Shown here: piece by piece, positions 23,246-36,400 of the stretch
Layout: every line of letters starts with the position of its first letter
Position numbering within the stretch: position 1 is the first letter of the stretch
NCBI GenBank assembly: GCA_008933995.1
Contig: WARS01000013.1
Coordinates: 16,247,806-16,311,805 of the forward strand
DNA length: 64,000 bases
Origin: Datnioides undecimradiatus
Taxonomy: Eukaryota > Chordata > Actinopteri > Lobotiformes > Datnioididae
Reading direction: 5' to 3'
The notes under the pieces: generated by a model
What the model was told of the DNA's origin: nothing
Databases searched by the model: none
What the model saw: only the letters and a program-made list of their open reading frames with translations
Position numbers and translations under genes: made by a program

Positions 23246-26200
23246 GGTAATTTTCTATTTTTGCAGTTTTCATTTCAGAAATTAAATTGCTTAGATGTTT
23301 TAACCCACCTGTGCTGACAACATGCACACGACGTTGGATCAATGAAAAACAGAGGCGAATTAACTAGCGTCAGTTATCTGTACTTTGGCTAACACTAGCT
23401 GCGTAACCAAGGTTACCACTAACCAGCCAGCTGGTGTCGATAGCTGAAGCTAACTATCCGGTGCTCTGTGTTATCGTTGCATTAACGGCGAGGTTTTATA
23501 TATGTTTGGGAAACACCGTGACTACTGAAGTCATGTCTAAATCAAGTAGGTGGGTTTTGTGCAAATGTTTATGTGTGTGCTTTTTGTGGCGGTTGTATCT
23601 TTTAACATTGTTAGCTTTTTTGGATCTACCAGATATTTAACTTAGCTTCATTGCATAACTAGTACCTGCATCTGGTACTAGCATTTATTACTACCTGATA
23701 AACCAGCTGTCTGGCAAAGGGAAGTAACTATTACTTTTTTTTATTCATTAAGCTGCCAATTATTTACTTGTTTTCTTTATATGCCAGAAAAAAGTCAACA
23801 ATGTTCATTACAGTTTCAAACAATTTTGTTTAGTCAAGCCAATATCCTGGAAAATAAATGTAATGGATTACAGAGCAAATCTTTACATTAATTTACATCT
23901 TTACATTAATTGTCTAGAAAATACTTACATAATTAAAACAATCTAGCACATGCCAATTTCCTGTTGATAGACATCATTCCAGCTCTTCAATGGCAATAAT
24001 ATTATTTTCACCACAAAGCTTTCAATTAGGTAACTCCTACTCTGCCATACATGTTTTAAATGGTAAGCAATATGCTGTTAGATTTGTGAGTTTTCTCAGG
24101 TGTTGACTTGGAATGCTCCAGTTTTAATTAAAATGCAGCCTACCCAGTGAACACACTCTTTTTCACGGGTCCATTAGAAACCTCGGGGATCCCCCCTGAA
24201 GGATAGGGCTCTTCTTTCGCACTTACATAACATAAGTTATGTTGAGGATTCCCCCACACGCAAACGGCTCTGGCTGGCTTGGCTGGCTTCCCCCATGCTG
24301 TGATAGTATTCAGTGTCATTTAAAACTGAAGCCAGGGATGATGACAAGATGCCTTCTTGCTGAAGATAAATTTTAGCATCACATATTTCACAGGCACTTC
24401 TCACTTTCTGTCATGCAATATTACGCAGTGCATTTGTGTTTGCTGACACAAACATGTTTTTGCAAAACATAAAAAAGTATAAGAATAATATACTTACTCT
24501 CCTTAATCACATACTAATTGCATGATAATCTGATTTAATCTTCATTAAATCTTTACTGTTATTTAGTTTGTAATGTCAGCTAAGGCCAGGATGGGACTCT
24601 TAATTATAATTTACCTAGTGTAACAGCAGCTGTACAACAACATGTAGATATAAATCAAGAAAAATCACAAAACCACAAAATACTTTAAAAAACAAATAAA
24701 TATGCATATATTAATGTGTTGTATAATTGTGTTTTCTCATTTGCTATTTAATATAGCTGAAGCCATTAGCTGATTCAGAGAATTTACTTGCCAACTGTTT
24801 TAATTATCAGTCATTTGTTTTTTGGGTGTTTTTTGATAGTCAGACAAAACAAGCAATGTGAAGATGTCCAGTTGTTCTTTAGCTAAATGACAATGAGATG
24901 GATACTGGACTGGTTATCATTGTTTCTTTGTTTCAGGGTGAGATCTTACTTGATTCCTGGTTTTACTTTGAAATATTTCAAGTGGCAGCAAATTTGTATT
25001 TTTGCAAAACAAATCACAGTGCTTAACCTACCCTATTACCAACTTCTACATAATATAAGAGACAGTTCCTGCCCTTTTAGTGCTGCTTCTCATTCAGTTC
25101 ACCCCAGCTCTCGAGTCACAGCAAGCTAGCCTCTGACTCTATGCCTCCTTTAGACATGCAGCATCTTGCAGTCAATCATTCAGCCCCTGCTAATCTCCCG
25201 AACCTCTGATGTGGGAGCTCTTATTACACATACTCATACACATTGCCATGTCTACTGACATTGCGGTAGGGGTTTTAGAAGCTTTACCAGCCAGAGTCTT
25301 TGAACTGATATAACTTTTCTTGGCATTTCTTAGTGTAGGTTTGCGCTGTAGGTTGTCACAGTGACATGGTCACATACTTTTACCTTGGCTTTCAGACACA
25401 TGAGGTCACACTGGGATGAGTAACCAACCAGCAAGTACTGGCTTCGTGATGGAAACATTCCTTGAGGATTATAGAGTAACACTTATATACTGTGTCCTAA
25501 AAAAACCCTAGAACATATACACTAATGCTTCTCCCAGTTGGTCTACATCTTCATAGTCGTACAGAAGACCTTGTCTGTAAAGTCAAAAGTAGGAAGAAAT
25601 AGACACTTGACACGATATGGACAAGATGACCCCACATTAGAGTAGTGTTGTGGCGAGAGAAAGTAACACTGTGCTGGCACCTCATTTGAAGCCCAGGTAT
25701 CAAAGCGTGACCTTGGCCTGGAGCCAGCATTGTTTCTTTGACCTTTCTGAATAATTCAGGTACTTACCCAATCCAACAGGGTTATTGTCAGGGCTATCGT
25801 TCTCCTCCCTGGCTGGGACTTACTAGTTAGTCTCCATGTCTCAGTCATGGAAAATGTGAAGAGTTTTAATCCTGAGACATGCATATGATAATCCTCTGAC
25901 CGGCTTAATTTTTCTGATTAGTAGCTGTGAGCCTGGTTTGAAAGGAGAAGTATGGCTCTGTAAGGTCCAGCATTGAGTTGGATTGCTGGTCTGTGCCAGG
26001 GAAACCAGTTGGAGAGAGAATTCGAGCGTGGTATTTGTCATTGAGAGGGCACTGAGCATGAAGCTGGTCCATTCGATGTGTGTCCAAACTGCTCTGAGTA
26101 GCACTGGCACAATCCTGGGCTTTTGCCAGCTACATTCCTCCTTCAAACTCACTCCCTCTGTCTCACATCCTACCGTCCAGGCAGACTCTTAATAAGTACC

Positions 26201-29200
26201 CTTTTGTTGAGGGATTACTGAGTTTATATTTAACCTCTGTTCGCACTATCACTGGACTCTCTGACCAGTTGTTGGCACTGTCAGTTCATTTAGAATCCAT
26301 ATCTGTCCGTCTGGCATCTGTCTCCCTTCACTGCCTCTCCACATTTCCAGCCTCCCTGTCTCACATCTCTCTGATCCAAGGACTTTCCTCCCTCATGATT
26401 ATGTAGTCACCCTTTTATCTAATTTTGCTTTAGTTTCTCCCTTCTGAGTCTCCAGCTGCAGTTTACTTGCAGGACCTGAATATTGAGAGAAATAGTGTGC
26501 ATCACTGTCCTGCATCTGACTTTTCACTCATCATTTTCTGAAATGTGTCTGCCTGACTGCATTCACAGTGTGTGTGTGTGTATGCACGCATGCATGCATA
26601 CACGTGCACATATCATGCCCCATACTACTTTTGTACGTTTGTGTCTGCGTGCACTGTGTTTGAGGTTCATATTGTTCACTTCCTGCTGGGCATGAGATAG
26701 TCATGCAGAATGAATTCTGTCACTCGCTTTGAGTTTGGTTTCACTGCTGGAGAAGTGCACTCAAGCAGCCTTCATGGTGAAAACACTGTCAGGGTTGAAG
26801 AGGTCAATGGCATGGAAACAAAAGTTCTATTTTTGGGGATTGGGTTTGTTTGTTTCTGTGTGTGTGTTTAACCAGCTTGACCTTTTGTTTAGCAACATAT
26901 GCGCAGTCATAACTCTGAGACACAGTCAGGTTCAAATGGTGAGGTAGTGTTTCTATGTGCTTTGCAGGTAGACAGAACCCACGGGTTAAGGGTCTAAGCC
27001 AGGCCACAGGACTCTGAGCTTCAGGTAGGCAATAATCTCTGGACTACCACTTTCTGCAGCTCAAACCCCGTAAATCCACTACTCTTCTAGTGTTTTACCT
27101 TCTGCCATCAGTGTTCCCCATCTCCTTCCTGTGGGCTTGTTTTCTACCTCACCATTTGAACCTGACTATGTCCCAGGTGTGGTGTTACAAGGCCAGGTCA
27201 TGTTAGTTATGTAAGTATAGTTTGGACTGTGAGGTATAATCTGCCCAGTTTAGATATATAGGCTAGTGTATCCTATGCATTGCTGAGAATGCAGATGACC
27301 TCAGCATGGGGTAAAAATTTATGGTCCATTGTATTGTAACTAAACACCAGTCAGTGGGGAAAGCCCATGTAGATGCCAAATATTCTGGCTGTGAGCAGAG
27401 GTAAGTGATGGCTGGGCATGGCAGAGGGATTTGAAAAGAAGGTTGGTATGCTCTGTTTTAAGACTGATATAATGCCTCCCCAAAAGTCATCAGAGGGATA
27501 GAGGGATCGGTCTGATTTAGAAACTGCTGCTATGTGACCTTTTGTTACAGTTTCACAAGCGGGTCCATGTAACATATGTGTTTCATATGTGTTACATCAT
27601 AGTCAGATGATCTGACAGGAGTAATTCTGTCTTCAGATCTCCAGCTGCTGCATCTTGCACCAAACAGTACATCTTTTCTATTTGGAAAACTGAGTGTCAA
27701 ACCATAACAGAAAAAGTAACAAGCTTGAAATCTGCAAGTGGTTGAAGTTTAGTTTTGTGCAGTCAGAGGAATTTTAACTTGTTTGTAACTCTGGGTGGGA
27801 GCATTATTATTTGTCTCTGTTGTTTTCTGCTTGCATTGACTAAAAGAGGAGGGTGGAATCATCCCTGCATGCAGGTGTGTTCTTTTTTTTCATACAGCCG
27901 TGTTGCATACAAGAGTCTGCAGTACTTTTCCACTGTATCATTTAGCTGTACTTTGCTTCCATCTCTCTGTGGGCCTTGGGTGTTCTACAGTCAGTTTATT
28001 GGAACAAGGCCAATCTTCTCCCATCAACACCCACTCAGAAACTATCATGAGGCATAGCACCCCAAACCCCAGGAGCCTCAGCACTCTGTCCACCAGCTTA
28101 CTCATATATCACCTGTACTGCTCATTATCCAGGTGAAAGAGAAAAAGAGACCGAGAGTTACGGGAGGAGAGTAGTCAGAAAGTCAAAAATCTAAAGTTTA
28201 TTTGAACTGATGGGTGAGAAATTAAAGACGAATTGCACAGCACTGGACTGCAGGTGATGAAAGCGCAGACCAAATTTTATCCAGGAAAGCATGTTTCCTT
28301 AATTTTAAGTCAGTTGCCGTGGATATTAAGTCACCTACATTATGTCAGATGGCTGGACAGACCGCCAATTTGAGTGTATAAAGCGCTTATCACAATGGAT
28401 AAATGCTGCTATTTGGGAGAAATATTGAGGATGGAATGTTCATTTGAGAAAGGAGTAAAAATGAGGGCTGCATTAGTGCAGCAAGGGGTGTAGATTTTGT
28501 CTTGGGTGGTGGGGGTGGGGGTCTTCAAAGGCCTCTTCAGTAATCCTCTGACATGTGGGCTCATCCTCACGTGCACACACAAGCACTGCAGTGCAGAGCT
28601 GTCTATGGCACAGACCCATGCTGCACTGCTGCCAACACAGCCCACACTGCTTTGTATCAACATCCAATGTCCCTACCCACACAGTCTGTAAACACATTAT
28701 GCATTTCATCACAGACCTCATTCTTATTCTCCCCACTGTTTTCTTACCTGTGCTACATTGGAGCTTTATGTCCCCTCCAGTTACCCCCTGTTGAGATAGA
28801 CAATACATTAAACATCTACACTAAATGGTGCTTGTTCCCATGTAATACTTGTACTTGTACTTGCAGTTTCAGTACTAATTGTACCATATTTTGTTTCCAA
28901 AAAATATTAGAATATAAATACCTCTTTAAGTGTTTGCTGTGGACAAGCATAACAGATATATTTATTAATGTCCTACTTTTCTATTATGGTGCATACACCA
29001 ATGTAGGGATATTTCACGACTTTAAAGCAGCTTGCTGTGTACCATCAAATTGAATCTGCATTTATTTAACACAATAAGCAGGTCCAATAATGGCTAAACA
29101 AGCAAACCTGCATCTAATGACTGTGGTATTTTTCAAGTGACAGATTAGTTCTCAGATGCTGATTTCAGATGTAGCCTGCATTGCAAGCAGAGTGATTGGG

Positions 29201-29972
29201 GGTGGGTGAAACCATCCAGCGCAGCTTTACAGCAGCTGACAAGACTCTAAGTAGGGGAATCTGGGAATGACTGTGTCAGATTATTACACACCATACCTTA
29301 TTTGTCTATTACAAATAGCAACTTATCCAACTATATCATAATTCATTCATTTGGGTGGAATGATGAATTGAATTGTGCGATGCCAAATGATTCCCACCTC
29401 AACTGTGTTTGTTTGGGTGTGTGTGCGCATGTTTGCATGTTAAGACTGTGTGTGTATGTCTGTTTGTGCATTCATTCTAGCACACACACAGTCTCGCATG
29501 TAAAGACTATGTACATGTAATTGAGATCTGTCTGTACCAAGCCTCTAACTTGCTGTAACTGTACTCTGTCTTAGAACCTTATATTACTGTATTATGTTTT
29601 GCACGTGTATGGGCTTTTTCCAAGGATTAATATTCATCTGGGTAGAAGTCAGCAGGGGCTGAATCTGTGTACCTTCTGCATGCAGAGTTGATTTACAGTA
29701 TTGAGTGTCCTGGATGAAGCCATTGCTTGTCTTCTTACTGCAATGATCACATTTCTTTTAATATGACAATATGAGGTTTCAAGCCAGAGTCTCACTTTTC
29801 TTTCAATCTATCCTGTATTAGGCTCCACTCGCTCTCCATGATTGCAGTCCTGTTCTTTTTTGTTCCTTCATCTTTTCCTTTATGTCCCAGTCTAACCTCA
29901 TCCAATTTTTATGCCTCCATCCCGGCAACAGCAGTGCCCAAATATATTATGTTTTCAGGTGGTCTGCCCATC
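23246..29972. other. gene-free stretch after the 23.1 kb promoter
   Basis: No protein-coding exon recognised with confidence. A possible tiny first coding exon, ATGTCTAAATCAAGTAG, ends at donor GTGGGT (23533-23549), but no partner exon is evident. A 46-base alternating purine-pyrimidine tract is at 26568-26613. Otherwise ordinary non-coding sequence. Confidence 0.45.
26568..26613. repeat. alternating purine-pyrimidine tract (Z-DNA-prone)
   Basis: A (GT)n run continues into GCACGCATGCATGCATACAC and then GTGCACATAT without a break in purine-pyrimidine alternation. It contains the palindrome GCATGCATGC. Confidence 0.75.
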
Positions 29973-30280
29973 CCATTCTCATGAACGTGATATCTGAGGA
30001 ACACCTTGAGGGGATACGTTCAAATTTAGTTACGTTCACATGGACTTAGTGATGAAGTGATTAGATTTTGGTAGTCAAAAGTCAAGGTCACTGTGACTGT
30101 ACAATACGCTTTTTTGGCATCTTGGATGTGACATAATGAGGGAATTCATTCAAACGTGGCACAAATGTTCAAACTCATGTTGAACTCAGTTTCATTATAT
30201 CTGGCATTCACACTAACACAGAACCTAAAATTTGTTGGTCCATGATCATTGTGACCTAACAAAACACATTTTGAGACATA
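29973..30280. mobile_element. diverged teleost interspersed repeat
   Basis: Fragments such as ATGAACGTGATATCTGAGGA, ACACCTTGAGGGGATACGTT, AAAAGTCAAGGTCACTGTGA and ATGATCATTGTGACCTAACA, then AAAACACATTTT, follow in the order that I know from a high-copy fish repeat. No coding capacity. Boundaries approximate. Confidence 0.55.
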
Positions 30281-30291
30281 TTTCTAATACT

Positions 30292-30390
30292 AAAAATCAC
30301 AATAAGCTGCTGCTCATTGTTGCTGATATTGAGCTTTAGGTGATTGTCGCTGCACCATTTGATGAAACTCTCCTCTGCACTCCTCATAGT
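30292..30390 (-). pseudogene. LINE reverse-transcriptase fragment
   Basis: The minus-strand translation contains FIKWCSDNHLKLNISNNEQQ, close to the WC-x-x-NHL-x-LN-x-x-K region that follows the YxDD active site in reverse transcriptases of fish CR1/L2/Rex-type LINEs. Only about 33 residues are recognisable, with no YADD box and no endonuclease domain, and the lysine of the usual LNVSKTKE motif is lost. It is a dead scrap. It abuts the repeat at 29973-30280, so the two may be parts of one nested insertion. Confidence 0.55.
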
Positions 30391-30489
30391 CTCTAAGTAA
30401 AGACAGCATGCATTCCACTGGAAATTATTTACAGGGATCATTAACGTCGGCATGGTTATGACCTCCATTTCTCTTGTCATTAAATTCAT

Positions 30490-33400
30490 TTAAAGTCTTA
30501 ACTGCATTTATTACATGGGTCTGGATAGAGCTTAATGTAAACTGTACCTTCAGATGCAGGCAGAGGCATACAACAATAAGGTGGTAATTCTAGTCTTCTT
30601 ATATTTGTTTGTTTTCTTTAATGCCTGGCTCTGATATGAGTATGGCTCTGTCCCATCCTTTTAAAGGCATAATAGATACACATGATTTGACAGTGTGCCA
30701 TCACCACTGCAGTAGCATGCCCTTTTTGGGTAAGAAATAGCTACATTCGCAGTTTGACTATGCCAGCAATGAGAGTGTCTGGAAAGGGCTTTGGCCTGAG
30801 GAGTTACACTGGGGTCATGCCATTGTGTTTATGTCAGTGCCCAGCTTTTAATAGTATGTGATAAGGTGTATAAGTGCTGTTATTTATGGGAAGAGAGGTG
30901 TGTGTGTTTATATCTGGTGCAAGGGTTGTGCCAACGCGCTAAAGGATATGTACAGCACTCCATCCCATCACCTCACGTGGAGTGATGAATGGTGGGACTT
31001 GACACACTTTAGGTGAAGAAATGTCAAGGATTCACATACTGACACAAACACATGCACACACACAAACAATACACACAACACACACTTTAAATGGCTCAAT
31101 ATCATGAGCACTTCCGATGTGAGAGCCAGAGGTGTCAACTTGGCCAGAACACGGTGCCTGCTTTGATTAGTGTGCCTCTTTGACCAGTTCTCCTTCACAT
31201 GAGCACGTCTTAATATACTCTGCCTTTATATATAAACATTTTCTCTTTATGCAGAAGGGTCAGACTTAAACGAAACATTTTGCTTTGCTTGGTTTTCTTC
31301 TCCACTGCAGATCCATTGCCTAGTGACAGGAAGGCAATAATCATGTTTAGCATCATCTCTGTGTCCTTGATGTAAGCCAAAGCTAACGCAGGCCATGAGA
31401 GAACATTTAAAGCAAATCAAAACCATCCCATCTATCCACTGTTTTGGGTATTTAAAAATTAATTGAAGATAAACAAAAGACTCACAGTAAAGAGCTACAC
31501 ATACTTCTAATCATTGAACATACATTTAGACAACATTGTTGGAGGCACGATAGGTGATCCCAAAATATGTGAATTTGAACTACAGCCCCGGTAACTGCTA
31601 TCACTTACATATTAATTGTTCCTGTAATTTACAAGAAAACCAGCATTTCAATGCAAAAGTGCCTTAAGAGATACAATGCACCTGGACAACAGATTGCACT
31701 GTACTATAACAACTGCAGCATCTGCTTTATTTTGTGTTTTGTCTGTCCTGGCATGCCCACATTGTCATGGTGCTGCATGTAAAACAATGCACTGGGTGCT
31801 GAGTGTTGTTGACATACAACTATGTCAAGGGTCCTAAATACAGGAATAACTGAACACAGGCTTCAGCACCAATACAGCAGAGTAAGGAGCCTGACTAGGT
31901 GCTCGTGATACTGATATGTTGACTGGTATCACTTGCTCACACAATGTAACCCAACTCGAAAGTCCCTGCCAAATACAGAGCAACTATAATGGATATCTTG
32001 GGTTGACCTAAGCTTTACCTGGCCACAGTCTTGCTCAGTTCAGGCTTGCTAAGCTACATCAAGACAACTGTGTATGTTACTGTTTACTTGTTGTGACCTT
32101 GTGTTTGTGGGCTTATGATTTGGGTGATATTGGTAATAAGAATACAAGGTTAGAAACTGTTAAATCACATTGTTGATATTCTTCAGACATCTGTTGTTTG
32201 CATTATTTTCACAGAATGAACCACTCACCTCAATTGTCATTGGCTCCTCAACTGTTTTCCAAATTTTGTGATCAGAACAACTTGTTGTTTTCCAGAGTGG
32301 AATTGCATATTTTTGTTTGAGCATGGCCTGTGTACGAGGCAGTCCGCCAGAGGTTTACTCAAATGAAGCCATAGTACTGTTGGCGGAGAAAAGAGACTGC
32401 TCTGCTGTCCAATCTATGAAGCTTCCTAGAAACTGAACTAAAAAGTGTGGGTGAGCCAATGCCCTTTGACCTTCCTCAGCTGCAGAGGACGAACACAGCC
32501 AAAAGGCCATGGAAATAGTTCAGTCTGGCCACAATGGAGCAGAATGCTAGAATCAAACCAACTATTGGTTTAATGTCACTGTACATGGGCACTTGCCCAG
32601 TCTGTGCAAATATGATATTTTTAAAGGCAAATTCATTGTCATGTTATACTGTGCATTACTGTCAGTGAATGATGAATCTAGTTCCAGTACTAAAACCCCA
32701 GTGCTCAAGCAGTTCTTTGCTAGATGAATGCTGGTGTCAATGGACTGAAGCCAGCTCAGTCTCTGTCTAATGACTCTGAGAAGTGTTAACAGTTTAAGGC
32801 TGAATCCAGGAAGTGTGTGACGTCCACATCCTTATTTCCTGTCACTAAGCTTCACAGCTTCATAAGTATTCCCTTAACTCATTGACTCATCATTAGTTAG
32901 AAACTTTGGCCGCCCTATTGGATTATCAGACACTAGGATCACCTCCTTATATGGTCTATAAGAGGGGCATTGCCACTGTTTTCTGTCCTATTGTTCAAGA
33001 CCAATGTCTTTTAAATCCAGACAGGGTTTTTCCAGCCTTCTCATTTGGAAGACTCTAAACACTATTTGAGAGTATGGTTCTTGCTCTTGGCAAAGTTGTG
33101 AGTCTGAATAATTAGATTAAATTAATTTAATTACATTAAATGTTGATGCATCCACATCTATATGTCCCTAGTGATTCTTTGTATTTCAGTGTGTTTTGGT
33201 ATGACACCGTTTAAATGTATACTTCATTAAGCAGATGACATGCATTATCTCAGATCTTCTGTATTATTTGAGGGTAACATTTAGATTAAATATAATGTAA
33301 AACCCAAATCTGTCTGTATGATTAACTACCTCTCCTGTTTCCATTTAAAGTCAAACATCACTGTGATTACATGAATACAGCTCCATAAATAAGTCAGGCA

Positions 33401-36400
33401 GTGTCAGCTGCATTGAGATACTAAACATACAGTACATATTTATTATTTATGAAATTTTATTGAAACTCAACATACCCACCACCATTACCACAAAATAACA
33501 CAGGGCTGAATGCACTTTACAAGTTAGTTATGCCAGTCATCAATTCAAAAACCTGGTATACTCTTTTCCTCTTACTGTCATCTCCCCTTTGTCCTCTTTG
33601 TCCATCCTTTACCTCCCTGTTGATGAAGAAACCAGATATTTTAGACAGAAAGCAGGTACAGGATGGATGATCTCATTATTGACCCTTAGCTCTCACATGC
33701 ACACATGCAGGTTATCACACTCTAGGGGTGCCTTGATCCTCCTTAACAGTTGTACAGAGAATAATTTTTTTTTTTACTCTTAATTACTTGATTTTATGTA
33801 GTATAATATTCTATAATATTCAGCCTTCTCACATCATGTTCTGGTATATTTACATGTGTAATAGTCACTAGATCCAAAGTAGATGGACAGGGTTGACATG
33901 TATGTATAGTTGTGGTGTTGCTGGATGCATGTTTAGGAACTGTCAACTGGACTTGACCTGTGTGTGTAGCTATGATTTTGATGTTTGTCTTGTTGGCCTG
34001 TGGTTGCAGCCAGTGAATTGTTTCCCTTCTGTATGATCCCTGTGTTTCTTTGTGTTTTGAGTTTGGTATGGGGCCGTTTATTAATAGCTACTCTGCAGCC
34101 TGAATTGCTTACAGTCAGTGGTATTTTTAGTGGGGGCTTAGGTGTTTGGTGACCCATGAGGATTTGGTTTGCAGGTTTATCTGGTGTGATGTCATGTGAG
34201 GCGATCAGTCTGGAAAATGACCCCGCAAATCATTAAACAGGTAAGATCAGCCTTTTTCCACTACACCTGTGCCAGGTGCCAGGCCAGCAGAGGAGTGTGT
34301 GTGTGTTTCTGTGTTTGTGTAGGGAGGTACTGCTAGTGTGTGTTGGTGCTGCCTGTCTGCATGTGTAGTCCTCATGACCTGAGATCATTATATGCACACA
34401 AATTTGAGTTGCTGTGTCCTACGCATGGGTCCCCTTGGTCACTGCGTAAATTGGTACAGGTAAATCCCAACTCATGCCACCTCATTCAGATTACTTGTCT
34501 CATCCCAAATCTTTTAATGCTCTTGTAGTCGGTCATAAGGTCATCAGTACAAAAACACACGACAAACTAGTTCTCAGAACCATGAAAAATATTTAACACA
34601 CATAATATTTGTAAAAGGCAGTTATATATAAATTGCCTCATACAAATATGAGATATTTTATTTTTGTTGGTTTTTGAAATAATATCTAAATATATTTGTG
34701 TGTGCTCTTTCTTATATTACCCTTACATTACATTCACCTCTAATGCATCCATACCCCATTTGTTTAATATCTAATTTCACTCAGCACTTCCATATTAGTC
34801 GTCTCCTCCAAGGTCCATGGCCACACAAGGGCAAAAAACAGACCTCACTTACCCTTCCTGCACAACTGGCCCCTCTCCCCCACCAACCATCCTTCTATAC
34901 ACGGGTCCTCCTAATACACTCATATCACGCTGATCGCATTTCTGGGATGTCTGAACGTGCTGCAAAGCCTTCTGGAGCTGCTGTAGCCTTGATCCAATGA
35001 AACATTGACCCATTTGATAACCTCAGTGACATACCTGCTCTGGTTCTGTCCCCTTTGCTGCCCTGTTTTTGTTGATAGATGAAAGCTCCCAGATTAGGTT
35101 TGCTAAGTGAGTCCTTTCAACTCTGTAAACGTGTTGATCACAGTGGGGATGTCGAGACAGTTGCCTGCATGACTCTGAATATGGAGCAGAAGGTAATGCA
35201 CAGTTCAAAGATGGAAGGATCCAGGTTTGATTTCTGGACCATTCTGGGTCTGCTAGTGTCCTCAAGAGGCAACCAGTACAGAATACTGGTAACTGAAATG
35301 AGCATTAAAGCCAGTTCAGGTCCAGTGTGTGGTTATGACAGAGCCTGAATTTTGCTCGTTGTCACAGAAACAAGTAAAATGATCATTGACTGACTGGAAG
35401 TTATTATGCTGCAGAAGATAACACACACATATCAAGGACTTTAAAATCCATTTGCAAAGATATTTCCTTGACCTCGTTGAACAGATTAAAATCTGTCCTC
35501 TCCCTTTTGTCAGTGCTGGAAAAGCTCTGATCTTGTCAGGAGGTGTTTTTCTAACTGCACGCCTGTTATACACTGTGTTGAGATGAGGGGCTGGATTCCA
35601 ACTTCCTGTTGGCTGTATATCTCAGCATCTCTGTATGCGACTGGCACACTCTTCATCAGCACTGTGAAAAGCCCCTGCTAACTGCCCCATGCTGTACTCA
35701 GCCCATTTCTTTCAAGGTCATGACTTTCACTTCCCTACCTCTACTTTGTATTTCTGTATTTCTCTACACAGTGTCATTTCCATTGAATGGTTCTTAGTAA
35801 TTTTCCAGTTTGGGCTTAAGCATTCCATCATGTGCCTGTTAAATTCCTCTGCACACATTTAAAGGTTTATTGCTTATACCATAAATCACTTAAATGTTTG
35901 TTTGATATATGTACGTGCGTGATTATTTGTGTTTGTGCCAGCTGGCTTGTGGGTCTGTGCATGTCAATCAGGTGACTGCCTGATCTCTGCGCTTCAGTAC
36001 ATGTTGTATTTCTTTAAATGTGGGTGTAATTGACACCATAGTGCTTGTTGCTATATCATTCAGGTGGTCTTGCAAGTAATTCTAATTTATTGCTGGCTTC
36101 TTGCCACCTATCTGTCATTTCTAACTCTCTCTGTGAGTACTAACTTTAAGAGTAGCGTGCCATGCAGATGTTGACATTGACATTGCTGTATGTTTACACT
36201 GCAATCCACGCACATGGTCATGAGCTCAGGGATTACTTTTATCCTTGGTTAACAGGTTGCATTTATTGACCCCAGTCAAATCTTGATTTTATACATGTGC
36301 TTCCTTCTGTCAGCACAAATCAAAACAGGCAACAGTGAGTGCAGTTGTGCTGAATGTTGGGCTATCTAAAAAACAAAATGAAGTGAATACAGAGAATCAG

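Noticed and set aside
24180..24300. GGGATCCCCCC and ACATAACATAAGTTATGT palindromes as an element end
   Set aside because: The short palindromes have no matching partner, target-site duplication or second copy in the window.
28553..29053. 166-codon open frame on the + strand in the desert
   Set aside because: Low-complexity Cys/His/Ser/Thr/Pro-rich translation with no recognisable family, overlapping open frames on both strands and no promoter or splice context. Length alone is within chance for 64 kb.
35195..35260. Possible tRNA-derived SINE (GGTTTGATTTCTGG resembles a B box)
   Set aside because: No A box at the right distance and no recognisable SINE body or tail.
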